A DNA stretch of 64,000 nt from Pasteurella skyensis. Its GTDB lineage: Bacteria > Pseudomonadota > Gammaproteobacteria > Enterobacterales > Pasteurellaceae. Below the pieces are notes generated by a model, which ran no database searches, had not been told where the DNA came from, and saw only the letters and a program-made list of their open reading frames with translations. Below, piece by piece: positions 63,751 to 64,000 of the stretch. Within the stretch, counting starts at the first letter, position 1. Every line of letters starts with the position of its first letter. The stretch spans positions 1,426,001-1,490,000 of the forward strand of contig NZ_CP016180.1 of assembly GCF_013377295.1 (NCBI RefSeq), in the 5' to 3' direction. Both the position numbers and the translations under genes were made by a program.

Positions 63751-64000
63751 ATGTCTAAATTACTCTCTCTTTATCACACAGTATTAAAACTCCCTCTTTC
63801 TCTACTAGTGAGACCTCGTGCTATTCCCGAAAATCCTGTGTCAGAATTGAACTTAAATTTAGAGCAACCTATTATCTATATTTTGCCTTATAGCTCTCAA
63901 ACAGATTTATTAATTTTACAAAAACATTGCCTCAGCTTAAACCTTCCTGACCCATTGGGATATAACATATTAAAAGAGCAAAAACTATCTCGTGTTGTTT
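63751..64000 (+). CDS. plsB: Glycerol-3-phosphate 1-O-acyltransferase, 3' part outside the window
   Basis: First acylation of glycerol-3-phosphate in phospholipid synthesis, at the inner membrane. Only the first 83 codons are here. MSKLLSLYHTVLKLPLSLLV, then RPRAIPENPVSELNLNLEQP and ILPYSSQTDLLILQKHC, align with E. coli PlsB (LPLSILVKSKSIP, VLPYNSKADLL). AAAGGA precedes the ATG. Divergent from lexA, as in E. coli. Confidence 0.92.
   Translation, partial: MSKLLSLYHTVLKLPLSLLVRPRAIPENPVSELNLNLEQPIIYILPYSSQTDLLILQKHCLSLNLPDPLGYNILKEQKLSRVV

Overview
The window is about 64 kb of low-GC chromosome from a member of the Pasteurellaceae. The evidence is the gene content (KdkA, DksA, RelA, PurR/CvpA, ProQ-Prc, ThrAB and LexA/PlsB neighbourhoods), an rRNA operon whose 23S gene carries an insertion in helix 25, and many copies of the DNA uptake signal in its ACAAGCGGT form with the usual A/T-rich half. 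That form points to the Actinobacillus/Mannheimia-type subclade rather than the Haemophilus-influenzae type. I do not name a species.

Layout. 1-1231: 3' part of an IS110-family transposase gene, a structured non-coding end and REP-like palindromes. 1232-6895: uvrA and ssb, normally divergent neighbours, are here separated by a single-gene insertion coding for a SIR2-like NADase fused to TPR repeats, the best candidate for an anti-phage protein in the window. 6950-15215: minus-strand housekeeping genes (rluB, yciO, rnm, relA, ubiX, cvpA, rnhA, dedA-like, purR). 15365-22383: a 26-residue YnhF/CydH-like membrane peptide, a rhodanese, mnmC, proBA (minus), trhP and a SufE/CsdE protein. 22377-29899: rsmJ, M15 peptidase, mscK, prc and proQ (minus). 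30410-35518: trkH, then the thr operon with a readable leader peptide and attenuator; thrC does not follow thrB. 35628-39919: OmpA-type lipoprotein, clpB behind a consensus sigma-32 promoter, pdxH. 39920-42518: an AT-rich islet of short orphan genes (HicA-like protein, two peptides of 31 and 34 residues, a Cys-repeat secreted protein, a DUF4234-like membrane protein, a carboxypeptidase-regulatory-like domain protein). 42472-48105: complete rRNA operon (minus; 16S, tRNA-Ile, tRNA-Ala, 23S, 5S). 48209-56235: LTA-synthase-like sulfatase, dksA, pcnB, folK, kdkA, folE, Na+/H+ antiporter. 56295-60301: tRNA-Asn, fabB, glyA and a complete IS256-type element with perfect ends and target duplication but a frameshifted transposase. 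60446-64000: thrS, grxA, lexA with a perfect LexA box, and the start of plsB.

Most of the window is conserved core genome. Items worth a second look are the SIR2-TPR gene between two SOS genes, the pcnB gene that appears to start at ATT as in E. coli, the islet beside the rRNA operon, the two insertion sequences, and several RNA leaders (thr attenuator, thrS leader hairpin, rrn leader hairpin, trhP leader).
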